DNA of 43,193 nt from a virus. The DNA lies in the IMG/VR virus record IMGVR_UViG_3300002223_000004, positions 1-43,193 of that record; one strand, written 5' to 3'. The translations under genes and the position numbers were made by a program. The notes below the pieces were generated by a model that saw only the letters and a list, made by a program, of their open reading frames with translations, did no database searches and had not been told where the DNA came from. The stretch's first letter is position 1. Each line of letters begins with the position of its first letter. This document shows, one piece after another, positions 7,319 to 14,212 of the stretch.

Positions 7319-7819
7319 ATGAAAACAATTCCATTAACACAAGGATACTTCACGAAAGTTGATAATGAGGACTACGAAAAATTTGCTTCAATAAGATGGC
7401 ATGCGGCCTTTGGTGCAGATAGTAAACCAAGAGCATGCAGAAAAACAGATTTAAATGGCAAAAAGGTAACACAACACCTCTCTCGTGTAATAATGGAAGC
7501 AAAAAAGGGAACTAATGTAGATCATATTAACCATGATACATTAGATAATAGAAAATCAAATTTGCGATTTTGTAATCCAAGCGAAAATCAAGCAAATATG
7601 ATTAAACCAAAAAACAATACTTCAGGATATAAAGGTGTTTGCTGGAATAAAATGGCTCACAAATGGCAAGTTAATATCTGTAAAGATTGTAAAAGATATT
7701 ATTTTGGACTTCATAAATCGAAGAAAAAAGCAGCCAGAGTTTATGATGATGCTGCAATTAAGATGTTTGGAGAATTTGCAAAGTTAAACTTCCCTAAAAG
7801 AAAAAGTCCAGACAATTAA
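7319..7819 (+). CDS. HNH endonuclease with C-terminal AP2 domain
   Basis: A 166-aa protein. The N-terminal half holds the HNH nuclease core (VDHINHDTLDNRKSNLR, residues about 70-86) and the C-terminal half an AP2 DNA-binding domain (SGYKGVCW, then GLHKSKKKAARVYDDAA). This is a standard free-standing phage homing endonuclease architecture. It carries its own strong promoter and a leaderless start, independent of the lysis operon upstream. The stop codon lies in the loop of a perfect 10-bp hairpin. A divergent paralog is at 13325-13819. Confidence 0.88.
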   Translation: MKTIPLTQGYFTKVDNEDYEKFASIRWHAAFGADSKPRACRKTDLNGKKVTQHLSRVIMEAKKGTNVDHINHDTLDNRKSNLRFCNPSENQANMIKPKNNTSGYKGVCWNKMAHKWQVNICKDCKRYYFGLHKSKKKAARVYDDAAIKMFGEFAKLNFPKRKSPDN

Positions 7820-7833
7820 TCTGGACTTTCTCG
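7803..7833 (+). terminator. Hairpin over HNH-AP2 stop codon
   Basis: A perfect 10-bp inverted repeat, AAAGTCCAGA (7803-7812) and TCTGGACTTT (7820-7829), with a 7-nt loop holding the TAA stop of the HNH-AP2 gene. The T tract is short (TTTCT), so it is either a modest terminator or a 3'-end-protecting hairpin. Confidence 0.5.
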
Positions 7834-7975
7834 GCGCCTTCGAGTGAACTTTGTCTTTGATTGCGACAAAGTATTCCACAGCTCCGGCGTTACCTAGTAT
7901 TGCATTTATACCAAAGAAAAAGCAAGTATTGACTTTTGGTCGCCACTTGCTTAATCTAAGTTAAGATTTAACTAT
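7830..7975 (+). other. Structured intergenic region between two HNH genes
   Basis: About 145 nt with no credible ORF. It contains a perfect 8-bp hairpin ACTTTGTC/GACAAAGT (7848-7855 with 7865-7872), a short CTCG/CGAG hairpin just before it, a CTCCGGCGTTACCTAG segment resembling the one after the other HNH-AP2 gene (13848-13863), and an 8-bp inverted repeat (7920-7952) overlapping the next promoter. It may be leftover mobile-element sequence or a small structured RNA. Confidence 0.35.
7920..7957 (+). promoter_or_regulatory. Promoter of HNH gene with overlapping inverted repeat
   Basis: TTGACT (7929-7934), 17-nt spacer, TAATCT (7952-7957), ahead of the ATG at 7976 with no Shine-Dalgarno sequence. 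The inverted repeat AAGCAAGT (7920-7927) / ACTTGCTT (7945-7952) brackets the -35 and touches the -10. It could be an operator or simply a hairpin terminating upstream transcription. Confidence 0.45.
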
Positions 7976-8749
7976 ATGTCTATTTTACCCCAAAAGAGCA
8001 ACAAACTTCAACAGCCACTTAGGTTAAAAGCAATTATTACCTCAGTTAGAAGCCGGACATACTTTTCTAAGTGTATGACTTGTGGTAAAAAATTCTCCTA
8101 TTTTCCAAGCAATCATACGGGCAAATATTGCTCAAAACAGTGTTGCTATAAATCATCGGAGTGGAAAATTAAACAGAGACTTGCAAAAATTGGCAGAAGA
8201 CATTCTTTAAAAACACGATTGAAAATGAGTTTGGCTAAAAAAGGAAGAATGTTTTCAAATGAACACAAAAAGAATTTATCTTTATCGCAGAAAGGAACAC
8301 AAAGATTAACAATAAGAGGAAAAAATCATTGGAATTGGAAAGACGGAAAAACCGAAAAACTTAGAGGGACTAGAAGAGGGAGAAAATTTAGAGTATGGAG
8401 AACTGGTGTTTTATTGCGAGACAATTATGCTTGTATTTTTTGTGGAAGTAAAAAAAATATTTGTGTAGACCACATTGTTCCATTTGCCTCGATCTTATAT
8501 GAAGCAAATATATTAAAAACAGATGGCGCCTTATATAGTATTAACAATGGTAGAACTCTTTGTAAAAAATGTCATTTAGCAACGCCGACTTATAATTCAA
8601 AACTAGAAAATCAAACAGAATATAAATACATGTTTTTATTAGAAAAACTATGGAAACAAACTAAAAGTAATGATATAGAATTTGAAACTTTTTATCGCCA
8701 GCAAACCGAGAGGTTTATTGATATTATAAAGGAGAAATTACATGAATGA
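7976..8749 (+). CDS. HNH homing endonuclease with NUMOD3-like repeats
   Basis: A 257-aa protein. It has an N-terminal zinc-binding segment (CMTCGKKF, CSKQCC), then NUMOD3-like basic helices (residues about 70-105), then a C-terminal HNH nuclease (CIFCGS, VDHIVPF, NNGRTLCKKCH). This is a DNA-binding array followed by a nuclease, as in intron-encoded and free-standing homing endonucleases. It overlaps the methyltransferase gene by 8 nt, and the ribosome site of the methyltransferase (AAGGAG) lies inside its 3' end. Its own promoter is at 7929-7957. Confidence 0.87.
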   Translation: MSILPQKSNKLQQPLRLKAIITSVRSRTYFSKCMTCGKKFSYFPSNHTGKYCSKQCCYKSSEWKIKQRLAKIGRRHSLKTRLKMSLAKKGRMFSNEHKKNLSLSQKGTQRLTIRGKNHWNWKDGKTEKLRGTRRGRKFRVWRTGVLLRDNYACIFCGSKKNICVDHIVPFASILYEANILKTDGALYSINNGRTLCKKCHLATPTYNSKLENQTEYKYMFLLEKLWKQTKSNDIEFETFYRQQTERFIDIIKEKLHE

Positions 8750-9722
8750 ACTTCAGGTCATAGATGTTTCCAAGGATATTCTTGTAAGCGGATTTGTATT
8801 ACATAAGTATGGAATTGAAGCCAGTGGCGAACCAACTTTTGAACAATGGTTAGAATGTGGAGACTTTGTTAAAAAGGTTAATAGTGCTAACCACTTTTGG
8901 ATAGGTGATTGGATAAACTATGGTGAACACAAGTGGGGGGAAATCTATTCTCAAGCGTTAGATGAAACCGATTTTGAATATCAAACATTAAGAAATGATA
9001 AGTGGGTAGCAAACGAGATACCTTTGTCTTGGCGCCAAGACAATTTAAGATATAGCCACGCATTGATAATTGCATCTTTGCCACAAAAAGAAAAGGAATA
9101 TTGGTGTAACAAACTAAAAGATGAAAAACTTACCGTAGATGAATTAAAAGAGCAAATAAAAGAAAAAAGAAAGAAAGAATTACCAGAACCTAAAACTCCA
9201 GTAGGTAAATATCAAACAATTATAATTGATCCCCCATGGCCGGTTGAATATATGCACCTAAAAATGCGACCTCACCAAGTTTTAATGGAGTACCCAACAA
9301 TGACGGTAGAAGAAATTAAGAATTATAAAGTTGTTAAAGATATTGCGGACGATAATTGTAATTTGTTTATATGGACTACGCATAAATTTTTACCAGATAC
9401 TTTCGAGATATTAAAAGAATGGGGTTTTGACTATCATGTTTGTTTGACTTGGGACAAAACTAATGGCCGTTCATTATTTGGGTTTAACCGCAGAACAGAA
9501 TTTTGTTTATATGCACATAAAGGAAAGATAACGGTCAATCAAAGGGGAAAATTTATAGATACTATATTTGTAGAAAAATTAAGAGAACATTCCAGAAAGC
9601 CGGATATCTTTTATCAGATAATTAAAAATAATACACCAGAGCCGAGAATCGATGTTTTTAGTAGAGAAAAAAGAGACGGCTTTGATCAGTGGGGAAACGA
9701 GGAGGACAAATTTAATGGGTAA
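8742..9722 (+). CDS. MT-A70-type DNA adenine methyltransferase
   Basis: A 326-aa protein. Residues about 150-310 form an MT-A70-like Rossmann methyltransferase with the catalytic DPPW motif at residues 163-166 and a typical LFIWTTHKFLP strand-loop. These enzymes transfer a methyl group from S-adenosylmethionine to N6 of adenine. The N-terminal domain (1-135, with WIGDWINYGEHKWG and YQTLRNDKWVA) is the DNA-binding-like domain often fused to phage and plasmid MT-A70 enzymes. A likely role is protecting phage DNA from host restriction. The next gene overlaps by 8 nt. Confidence 0.85.
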   Translation: MNELQVIDVSKDILVSGFVLHKYGIEASGEPTFEQWLECGDFVKKVNSANHFWIGDWINYGEHKWGEIYSQALDETDFEYQTLRNDKWVANEIPLSWRQDNLRYSHALIIASLPQKEKEYWCNKLKDEKLTVDELKEQIKEKRKKELPEPKTPVGKYQTIIIDPPWPVEYMHLKMRPHQVLMEYPTMTVEEIKNYKVVKDIADDNCNLFIWTTHKFLPDTFEILKEWGFDYHVCLTWDKTNGRSLFGFNRRTEFCLYAHKGKITVNQRGKFIDTIFVEKLREHSRKPDIFYQIIKNNTPEPRIDVFSREKRDGFDQWGNEEDKFNG

Positions 9723-10230
9723 TCAAGAATGGAAAGATGATATAGGTTTTTCGATCGCAATGAATAAATATATTGATGAAATATACAAAGAGATATATCC
9801 AGTTAAGGCAATCACAAGACTTACAAGAGAAACTACACCCCACATACTAGATAAACACTTCCACATAGACACAATCCTGCAATTAGAAAACGGAATGCAA
9901 ATAACCGCACAAGAAAAAATAAGACGAAAGAAATATATAAAATTTCAGGACTTTACTCTTGAATATATGAGTAATCAATTCGGAACTCCAGGTGAATTTA
10001 CTAAACTTTGTACTGATATTTACTTTTATGGATATGGAGAACCAGAGGAAGGAATAGTATGTGCCTATGTTTTTAAGCCAATAGATGTAAAAAACGCAAT
10101 TATAAATGGAGAACTTTTGGGAACATTAGAACAGAACCAATATCACTCAACAGCAAATTTTTATGCTTATCCTTTTAACCAATTCAAAGACGAATGGTTT
10201 ATTTATAAAAGACCGTATAAAGACAATTAA
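9715..10230 (+). CDS. Hypothetical protein, possible PD-(D/E)XK fold (171 aa)
   Basis: The ATG at 9715 has a strong ribosome site (GGAGGACAAA upstream) and overlaps the methyltransferase end. The protein has a His-Ile-Asp strand, then an Asn-Gly turn and ITAQEKIR (residues about 49-70). This D...(Q)EK spacing is compatible with a PD-(D/E)XK nuclease core. The remainder is rich in Tyr and Phe, with repeated FYGYG-type strands. A nuclease paired with an adenine methyltransferase could be a modification or restriction pair, but this is inference from a short motif and position. Confidence 0.4.
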   Translation: MGNQEWKDDIGFSIAMNKYIDEIYKEIYPVKAITRLTRETTPHILDKHFHIDTILQLENGMQITAQEKIRRKKYIKFQDFTLEYMSNQFGTPGEFTKLCTDIYFYGYGEPEEGIVCAYVFKPIDVKNAIINGELLGTLEQNQYHSTANFYAYPFNQFKDEWFIYKRPYKDN

Positions 10231-10521
10231 CAATCATAACCATGAAGTATTACGTAACACTTAAAGTATAAAGGAGCTACCTATCGCATATCCGAAGCTC
10301 GTCTCAACGGAAAGGGACTATAAACTAACCGAAGCGGATGCAAGGGGGTGACGCTACTCAAACACAGCGATACAGCGTTTATATTTGTACGTTAAACCGC
10401 AATTCGGCATAAGCGCGTGAGCTCGTAAGCAGCCGTTTGTAAAAACAAATACCAATCTAAAAAAAAGACAAACCTTATCCTCCTATAAGGGGCTCTTCTA
10501 TCTAAACTAGCGATTATCATT
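10231..10521 (+). other. 291-nt gene-free segment, GC-richer than surroundings
   Basis: No intact gene is seen here. The middle (about 10270-10440) is visibly richer in G+C than its neighbours and has pairing potential: GAGCT/AGCTC (10274-10300), TATCCG/CGGATG, ACGCT/AGCGT (10351-10378) and TTTGT/ACAAA near 10440. A CCTTAT/ATAAGG hairpin lies at 10473-10490. One frame reads protein-like (KLTEADAR, then KPQFGIS) but is cut by two TGA codons. It may be a structured RNA or the remains of a helix-turn-helix gene. No tRNA pattern was found. Confidence 0.35.
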
Positions 10522-10749
10522 ATGATCTGTAATATACCTTATTGTAATAATAGACTAGATAAACTTTGTTATCGGATACAAAAGAATAATACAAAGCATC
10601 TAGTTGGTTTTTGTGTTTTACATGGTTGGCGTTATTTAGAATTTCGGTCAAATTTAGATATCCCGGTAATTCTAACTAAACTTAAAAGTAAAATTAAAAA
10701 CGGCGTGCGAATAATTAAAGATGATGGTATGCAGCAAGAATTATTATGA
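10522..10749 (+). CDS. Small Cys-containing hypothetical protein (75 aa)
   Basis: A 75-aa protein with four cysteines and a histidine in the first half (CNIPYC, then C and CVLHG), which could bind a zinc ion, followed by a Lys/Ile-rich helical tail. No Shine-Dalgarno sequence is obvious. It overlaps the next small gene as ATGA, opening a chain of short genes (10522-11676) typical of a phage early region. No family is recognised. Confidence 0.55.
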   Translation: MICNIPYCNNRLDKLCYRIQKNNTKHLVGFCVLHGWRYLEFRSNLDIPVILTKLKSKIKNGVRIIKDDGMQQELL

Positions 10750-10898
10750 ATAAATACCAAATATTAACTAAGATAGCCGAGTTAATTAAAAAGTGGAAAA
10801 ATAATGTGCCGGAAAAAGATACAAATATGTGGTGGCGTTGGCGTGCTGATCAATTATTGTATCAGGCACTTAAAAGAAAATTAAAAACGACGAAATAA
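10746..10898 (+). CDS. Small basic hypothetical protein (50 aa)
   Basis: Begins in an ATGA overlap with the preceding gene and ends in a TAATG overlap with the following one, so it sits in a tightly coupled string. The 50-aa product is basic and helical with a Trp cluster (MWWRWRADQ). No known domain. Confidence 0.5.
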   Translation: MNKYQILTKIAELIKKWKNNVPEKDTNMWWRWRADQLLYQALKRKLKTTK

Positions 10899-11065
10899 TG
10901 TATAAAAGAAAACCAATGTTTGCTGATTGGGGTTATGGCGAAACAAGGGCAAACAAAGTTATTAAAGCTCTTCAAAGAAAATGTCCTGTATGCGGTAAAG
11001 GTTTCTCTATTTTCGAGCCACGCTTAAAATACCACAAGAAATGCAAGATTAAAGTTGGGGGTTGA
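10898..11065 (+). CDS. Small zinc-finger-like protein (55 aa)
   Basis: A 55-aa protein with CPVCGKGF followed by a C-terminal HKKC, a C-X2-C...H-X3-C arrangement suited to one zinc ion. It is basic overall, so nucleic-acid binding is plausible. It starts in a TAATG overlap. Its stop codon overlaps the -35 box of the promoter for the next gene (11062). Confidence 0.55.
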   Translation: MYKRKPMFADWGYGETRANKVIKALQRKCPVCGKGFSIFEPRLKYHKKCKIKVGG

Positions 11066-11090
11066 CAGCAAAGACTTAATAGACTATACT
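11062..11090 (+). promoter_or_regulatory. Strong promoter, TTGACA-N17-TATACT (leaderless RHH)
   Basis: Perfect -35 TTGACA (11062-11067), exactly 17 nt, then TATACT (11085-11090). The ATG at 11099 is 8 nt beyond the -10, so the transcript has a leader of at most one or two bases. It probably drives the early genes from 11099 onward. Confidence 0.85.
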
Positions 11091-11098
11091 TCTACTTA

Positions 11099-11251
11099 AT
11101 GAATACAAAAAGAGTTACTTTTAGATTAGATCCTGATTTACGCGAAGCACTTGAGGATGCTAAGTGGAAAGAGAAAACTTCAATGAATGACTTAGTTAAT
11201 AGAATTTTAAGAGAATACTTTGAAAGGAAAATCCATGAAAATAAAAGCTAA
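11099..11251 (+). CDS. Ribbon-helix-helix (CopG/Arc-like) regulator
   Basis: A 50-aa protein with the RHH pattern: an N-terminal strand of alternating basic and hydrophobic residues (KRVTFRLD), helix 1 (DLREALEDAKWKE), a TSMNDLVNRIL turn-helix 2 and a basic tail. Dimers of such proteins place the strand in the DNA major groove. Its own strong promoter sits directly before the ATG, so autoregulation by binding there is plausible. It is probably translated from a leaderless mRNA. It overlaps the following gene by 17 nt. Confidence 0.8.
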   Translation: MNTKRVTFRLDPDLREALEDAKWKEKTSMNDLVNRILREYFERKIHENKS

Positions 11252-11390
11252 AGATTTAAAACCGGTAACTAAACAAGACAAACTTTTAAAGCACTTACTG
11301 GATACCAAAAGGGATCAAGCTAATATAACTTACGACAAAAGCATAGACGGACTTAGAAAGTCAATGGTTGAAAGGGAGAATTATGACTAA
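11235..11390 (+). CDS. Small charged hypothetical protein (51 aa)
   Basis: The ATG is preceded by AAGGA inside the end of the RHH gene. The 51-aa product is very rich in Lys and Asp and predicted helical. Its stop overlaps the start of the next gene by 8 nt. No family is recognised, and the short early-gene setting is the only clue. Confidence 0.5.
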   Translation: MKIKAKDLKPVTKQDKLLKHLLDTKRDQANITYDKSIDGLRKSMVERENYD

Positions 11391-11676
11391 TTTAAAATAT
11401 TTCGACAATATCAGTAAAGCTATTCTGAAAGCACAAGAGAAACTTGGAAAAGATGCAACACTTTCTTACTTGGAAGGTTATATAAGCTCGCTTAAAAGAA
11501 TAAAAGACTTACACGAAAAATTTGACAATGCAAGGCAGTATGTAGACTTCAACATTAAAGAAGGTGTTTTTAATGAAAGCGATTGGGAGAATTTATCAAT
11601 GAATGATTTTATTAAGAAAGCTGAATATGAAATGGAGAGAGCCGATTTTTATGCCAATGATTATGTACAAGATTAA
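11383..11676 (+). CDS. Hypothetical helical protein (97 aa)
   Basis: The ATG at 11383 follows AAGGGAG at good spacing and is preferred to an upstream in-frame TTG at 11368. The 97-aa product is a charged, helical protein with Tyr/Phe-rich faces (YLEGYISSLKRIKDLHEKF) and no cysteines. No family is recognised. It overlaps the lytic transglycosylase gene that follows. Confidence 0.55.
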   Translation: MTNLKYFDNISKAILKAQEKLGKDATLSYLEGYISSLKRIKDLHEKFDNARQYVDFNIKEGVFNESDWENLSMNDFIKKAEYEMERADFYANDYVQD

Positions 11677-12220
11677 TTACACCAAAAATCTACACTATTT
11701 AATTATCTTTATTTTATTTGTTGCATTTTTGGGATTTGATCACAAATTACTTGAAAACTCACAATTAAGTGAAGTATCTGCATCAACATTAGCCGTTGAC
11801 CCCCTCCCCTCTTCATTACCTGGGCAGGTAAAACAATTAGGTAGCGGGGAGGGCGAGTCAACGGTCACTTTAACGCCTACACCTAGCTTAGAATTGATTA
11901 AGGAAAGTCACAGCATAGAAGAAATAGCTGAGGAAGTATTTAATGACGACGCTAATTTAATGTTAGCCATAGGTAAAGCTGAAAGCGGGCTTGATCCAAA
12001 CAAATGCCATATAGACGAAAATGAATATTCATGCGGCTGGCTGCAGATAAATTTGAGAGCACATTTTGATAAAGTTCCCGGCGAAACTTTCGAAGAAAAA
12101 GCCGAATATTTAAAAGATTCAAAACACAACGCTTTAGTAGGTAGGTTTATTAAAGCCACAAGCGGATTAAGAGCTTGGAGTGTATACACAAATGGTTCTT
12201 ATGAGGATTTTTTAGAATGA
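11651..12220 (+). CDS. Signal-anchored lytic transglycosylase (SLT-like)
   Basis: About 190 aa. A hydrophobic N-terminal segment (YLIIFILFVAFLGF) after a basic start is a signal peptide or anchor. A Ser/Thr/Pro linker (residues about 35-75) leads to an SLT-type domain: AIGKAESGLDPNK contains the catalytic Glu, and CGWLQINL is the conserved downstream strand. Such enzymes cut the glycan strand of peptidoglycan. ATGs at 11651, 11657 and 11663 are all possible starts. It lies among early genes, away from the lysis region. Confidence 0.75.
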   Translation: MPMIMYKINYTKNLHYLIIFILFVAFLGFDHKLLENSQLSEVSASTLAVDPLPSSLPGQVKQLGSGEGESTVTLTPTPSLELIKESHSIEEIAEEVFNDDANLMLAIGKAESGLDPNKCHIDENEYSCGWLQINLRAHFDKVPGETFEEKAEYLKDSKHNALVGRFIKATSGLRAWSVYTNGSYEDFLE

Positions 12221-12231
12221 GGTGATTGAAT

Positions 12232-12765
12232 ATGAGCGTAAATATTCACGGAAAAGAATACATCACTGTAGCTGAAAGAGTGCAACAAGCACATAACGAA
12301 AAAGCCTTCGAGAAACTCGAAACTAAAGTTTTAAGTCACAATCCAGTTGTTATCAAAGCCATAGTTACCATTAAAGGATTTACTTACACTGGCATAAGTG
12401 CGGCTAATCCAAACAAAGCCATAGAAAAACAATCTCCTTACGAAGTAGCCGAGACTTCCAGTGTTGGCCGTGCTCTGGGTTTTGCCGGATACGGAATAAT
12501 TGAGGGAATAGCAAGTGCCGACGAAGTAAAAAAAGATGAACAAAGCGATCCGATAATGGAAGTCACAAAAGGAATGGGTAGTGATAAGCCGGCAAGTGAA
12601 GGCCAAAGAAAAATGATATTTGCGGTAGCTAAAGAATTAGGTTTTGACGCCGACAAGACAAAAGAAATAGTCAAGACTAATTTCAACTTAGATAGTTTTA
12701 ATGACTTAACTATAGCTCAAGCAAAAACGGCAATAGAGGGTTTTCTTAAAAAGGCAAAGAAATGA
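12232..12765 (+). CDS. Candidate single-strand annealing / recombination protein
   Basis: The ATG at 12232 follows GAGGTGAT. In the 177-aa product, residues about 65-85 (ETSSVGRALGFAGYG) match a motif common in phage annealing or ssDNA-binding proteins. The C-terminal 55 residues (ASEGQRKMIFAVAKELG... LTIAQAKTAIE) are the helical tail often found on phage recombination proteins. Its position just before a NinG-like gene supports a recombination role. Exact family membership (ERF, Rad52-like or other) cannot be decided by eye. Confidence 0.55.
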   Translation: MSVNIHGKEYITVAERVQQAHNEKAFEKLETKVLSHNPVVIKAIVTIKGFTYTGISAANPNKAIEKQSPYEVAETSSVGRALGFAGYGIIEGIASADEVKKDEQSDPIMEVTKGMGSDKPASEGQRKMIFAVAKELGFDADKTKEIVKTNFNLDSFNDLTIAQAKTAIEGFLKKAKK

Positions 12766-12965
12766 AAATTAAGACAGAAGAGCTTACACAAATAAAGAAA
12801 ACTAAAAGTGTCGAAATTGACGCAAACGAAAACTTGGTTCTTATAAGGATGGTTGATTCCGGCCAAACCATAACCATACCAGTGTCCAAAGTGTTTCAGG
12901 TTCATCGAGGGTTAATCAGCTATATTCAAAAATACTATCGTAAACATGCTAAGAAAACCAAGTAG
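12762..12965 (+). CDS. Small hypothetical protein (67 aa)
   Basis: Starts in an ATGA overlap with the annealing-protein candidate. The product has a strand-rich centre (NLVLIRMVDSGQTITIPVS) and a strongly basic C-terminus. It could bind nucleic acid. It overlaps the NinG-like gene by 20 nt. No family is recognised. Confidence 0.5.
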   Translation: MKIKTEELTQIKKTKSVEIDANENLVLIRMVDSGQTITIPVSKVFQVHRGLISYIQKYYRKHAKKTK

Positions 12966-13347
12966 AAAAGGACTTATAACCAAGTTAGACGAATTAGTAA
13001 GCAAGATCGTACGTTTACAAGAAAAAGAATGCGTAATTTGTCACTCTAAAGAAAAATTAGGCAATAGTCATTTATTCAGTAGAAAGAATTTAAGTCTAAG
13101 GTGGGACATCAGACCAAATGGAAATTGTCATACTAATTGTTGGGGTTGTAATTTCCGGCATTCGAGTAGAGACTCATATCCATATTTTAACTGGTACATT
13201 ACAAAGTTCGGTAAAGATAAATTCGATGAATTACACGCCGAATGGGTTGGGGTTAGTATTATAAAGCAGTTTCAGCTAGAGTTACTTCGAGACAACTTAC
13301 GGGTGGTTTTAGAACAAATGCAAAATGAGGAAAATAAAACTTACTAA
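12946..13347 (+). CDS. ninG: NinG-like recombination protein (Rap family)
   Basis: A 133-aa protein with the NinG/Rap signature: CVICHSKE, a SHLFSRKNLSLRWD segment (cf. GHFFSR...LRF in NinG), then NCHTNCWGCN and a following WYITKFGKDKFDEL helix. Lambda Rap/NinG is a branch-specific recombination nuclease with an HNH-like zinc core. The final residues (KQFQLELLRDNL, coded at 13261-13320) are repeated almost identically at the end of the HNH-AP2 gene downstream, but with different codons. The C-terminus shown here may therefore be a copy acquired when that endonuclease inserted. Confidence 0.7.
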   Translation: MLRKPSRKGLITKLDELVSKIVRLQEKECVICHSKEKLGNSHLFSRKNLSLRWDIRPNGNCHTNCWGCNFRHSSRDSYPYFNWYITKFGKDKFDELHAEWVGVSIIKQFQLELLRDNLRVVLEQMQNEENKTY

Positions 13348-13819
13348 AAATAAAGTTGCATTAGTTGATGATAAAAACTATCAATGGTTATCAGAGTTTA
13401 AGTGGTCTTTCGATGGAAGATACGCAGTTAGGGCTACTTATCGTAAAAACGTATACACAAAAATATATATGCATCGTTTGATACTAAAGGTACCAGTTGG
13501 TTGTGAAGTAGATCATATAAATAGAAATAAACTGGACAATAGAAGTTCTAATTTGAGAATGGTTACGAGAAGTCAAAACTCATTTAATAAGCCATTACTT
13601 AAAAGTAATACATCTGGTTACACTGGTATTCGGTGGCATAAACAGGCAAAAAGATGGCAAGCATATATAAATGTAAATTACAAACAATACTCACTTGGTC
13701 TTTTTACTAATATTCTATTAGCAAATCGAAAACGAGAAGGTTTAGTTAAGCAATTTCAACTTGAATTATTAAAAGATAATTTAACTGCAATTTTAAAAGA
13801 ATTAGAGTCTGCCGGCTAA
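13325..13819 (+). CDS. HNH-AP2 endonuclease fused to a NinG-like tail
   Basis: A 164-aa protein starting inside the NinG-like gene. Residues about 50-80 hold the HNH core (CEVDHINRNKLDNRSSNLR), and residues about 95-135 an AP2-type domain (SGYTGIRWHKQAKRWQAY, then YSLGLF). The last 25 residues (KQFQLELLKDNL onward) do not belong to AP2. They repeat the C-terminus of the NinG-like protein. This suggests that the endonuclease gene split the 3' end of its neighbour, which kept function through a duplicated, synonymously different end upstream. Confidence 0.85.
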   Translation: MRKIKLTKNKVALVDDKNYQWLSEFKWSFDGRYAVRATYRKNVYTKIYMHRLILKVPVGCEVDHINRNKLDNRSSNLRMVTRSQNSFNKPLLKSNTSGYTGIRWHKQAKRWQAYINVNYKQYSLGLFTNILLANRKREGLVKQFQLELLKDNLTAILKELESAG

Positions 13820-13863
13820 TGCTGGTCGGAGCGTCATAACTCCAACACTCCGGCATTAGCTGG
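13812..13863 (+). promoter_or_regulatory. Long hairpin before zinc-ribbon gene
   Basis: CCGGCTAATGCTGG (13812-13825) pairs with CCGGCATTAGCTGG (13850-13863) over 14 bp with two G-T wobbles. The 24-nt loop contains an inner GGAG/CTCC stem. It starts within the end of the HNH-AP2 gene and stops just before the ribosome site GGGAGG of the next gene. There is no T tract, so it is more likely a regulatory or processing structure than a terminator. Confidence 0.5.
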
Positions 13864-13872
13864 GAGGCCCTA

Positions 13873-14085
13873 ATGAAAGAAAAACCGAATTATCAATTAC
13901 TGTGGGAGGATAAATGCCCCGTTTGTGGTGTTGTCTGGAGCATGAATCACAACTATTCATTCAGTCCAAGAGAATACTATTGCAAGCGTTGTAATTTCAG
14001 AATAAGCGAAACTCTTTATAGAGAAATTAAAAACTTAGGAAATGCGGCCGAGATGAAAGAGAAACTGAGAAAAAAATGGAAATAG
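13873..14085 (+). CDS. Zinc-ribbon protein (70 aa)
   Basis: A 70-aa protein with two CxxC knuckles (CPVCG near residue 15 and CKRCN near residue 37) separated by about 20 residues, the layout of a small zinc ribbon, followed by a basic helical tail. The start is supported by GGGAGG upstream. No specific function is evident. It is the last gene of the early block before a stretch of tiny ORFs. Confidence 0.65.
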   Translation: MKEKPNYQLLWEDKCPVCGVVWSMNHNYSFSPREYYCKRCNFRISETLYREIKNLGNAAEMKEKLRKKWK

Positions 14086-14212
14086 TTTACTTAGCCAGTT
14101 CTGAAAAGAATGTTTGGAAGAAGGTGGAGAATTGTAAACGGTATCAGTAAAAGTGCCTACTCAATATGAAAAATTTAATCCTATTGAAACGGTTAAAGGG
14201 CGGTGAAACGAA
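14086..14212 (+). other. 127-nt stretch with only tiny ORFs
   Basis: No convincing gene. A 24-codon ORF (14076-14150) overlaps the end of the zinc-ribbon gene. A 15-codon ORF (14166-14213) ends as ATGA on the next start. Neither has clear supporting features. The last bases carry the ribosome site (GGGCGGTGAAACGA) for the secreted protein at 14213. Confidence 0.4.

Noticed and set aside
10231-10521. TGA recoded as an amino acid, which would open an ORF here
   Set aside because: TGA is a normal stop for many genes in the window, including the ATGA overlaps of the chaperonin operon.
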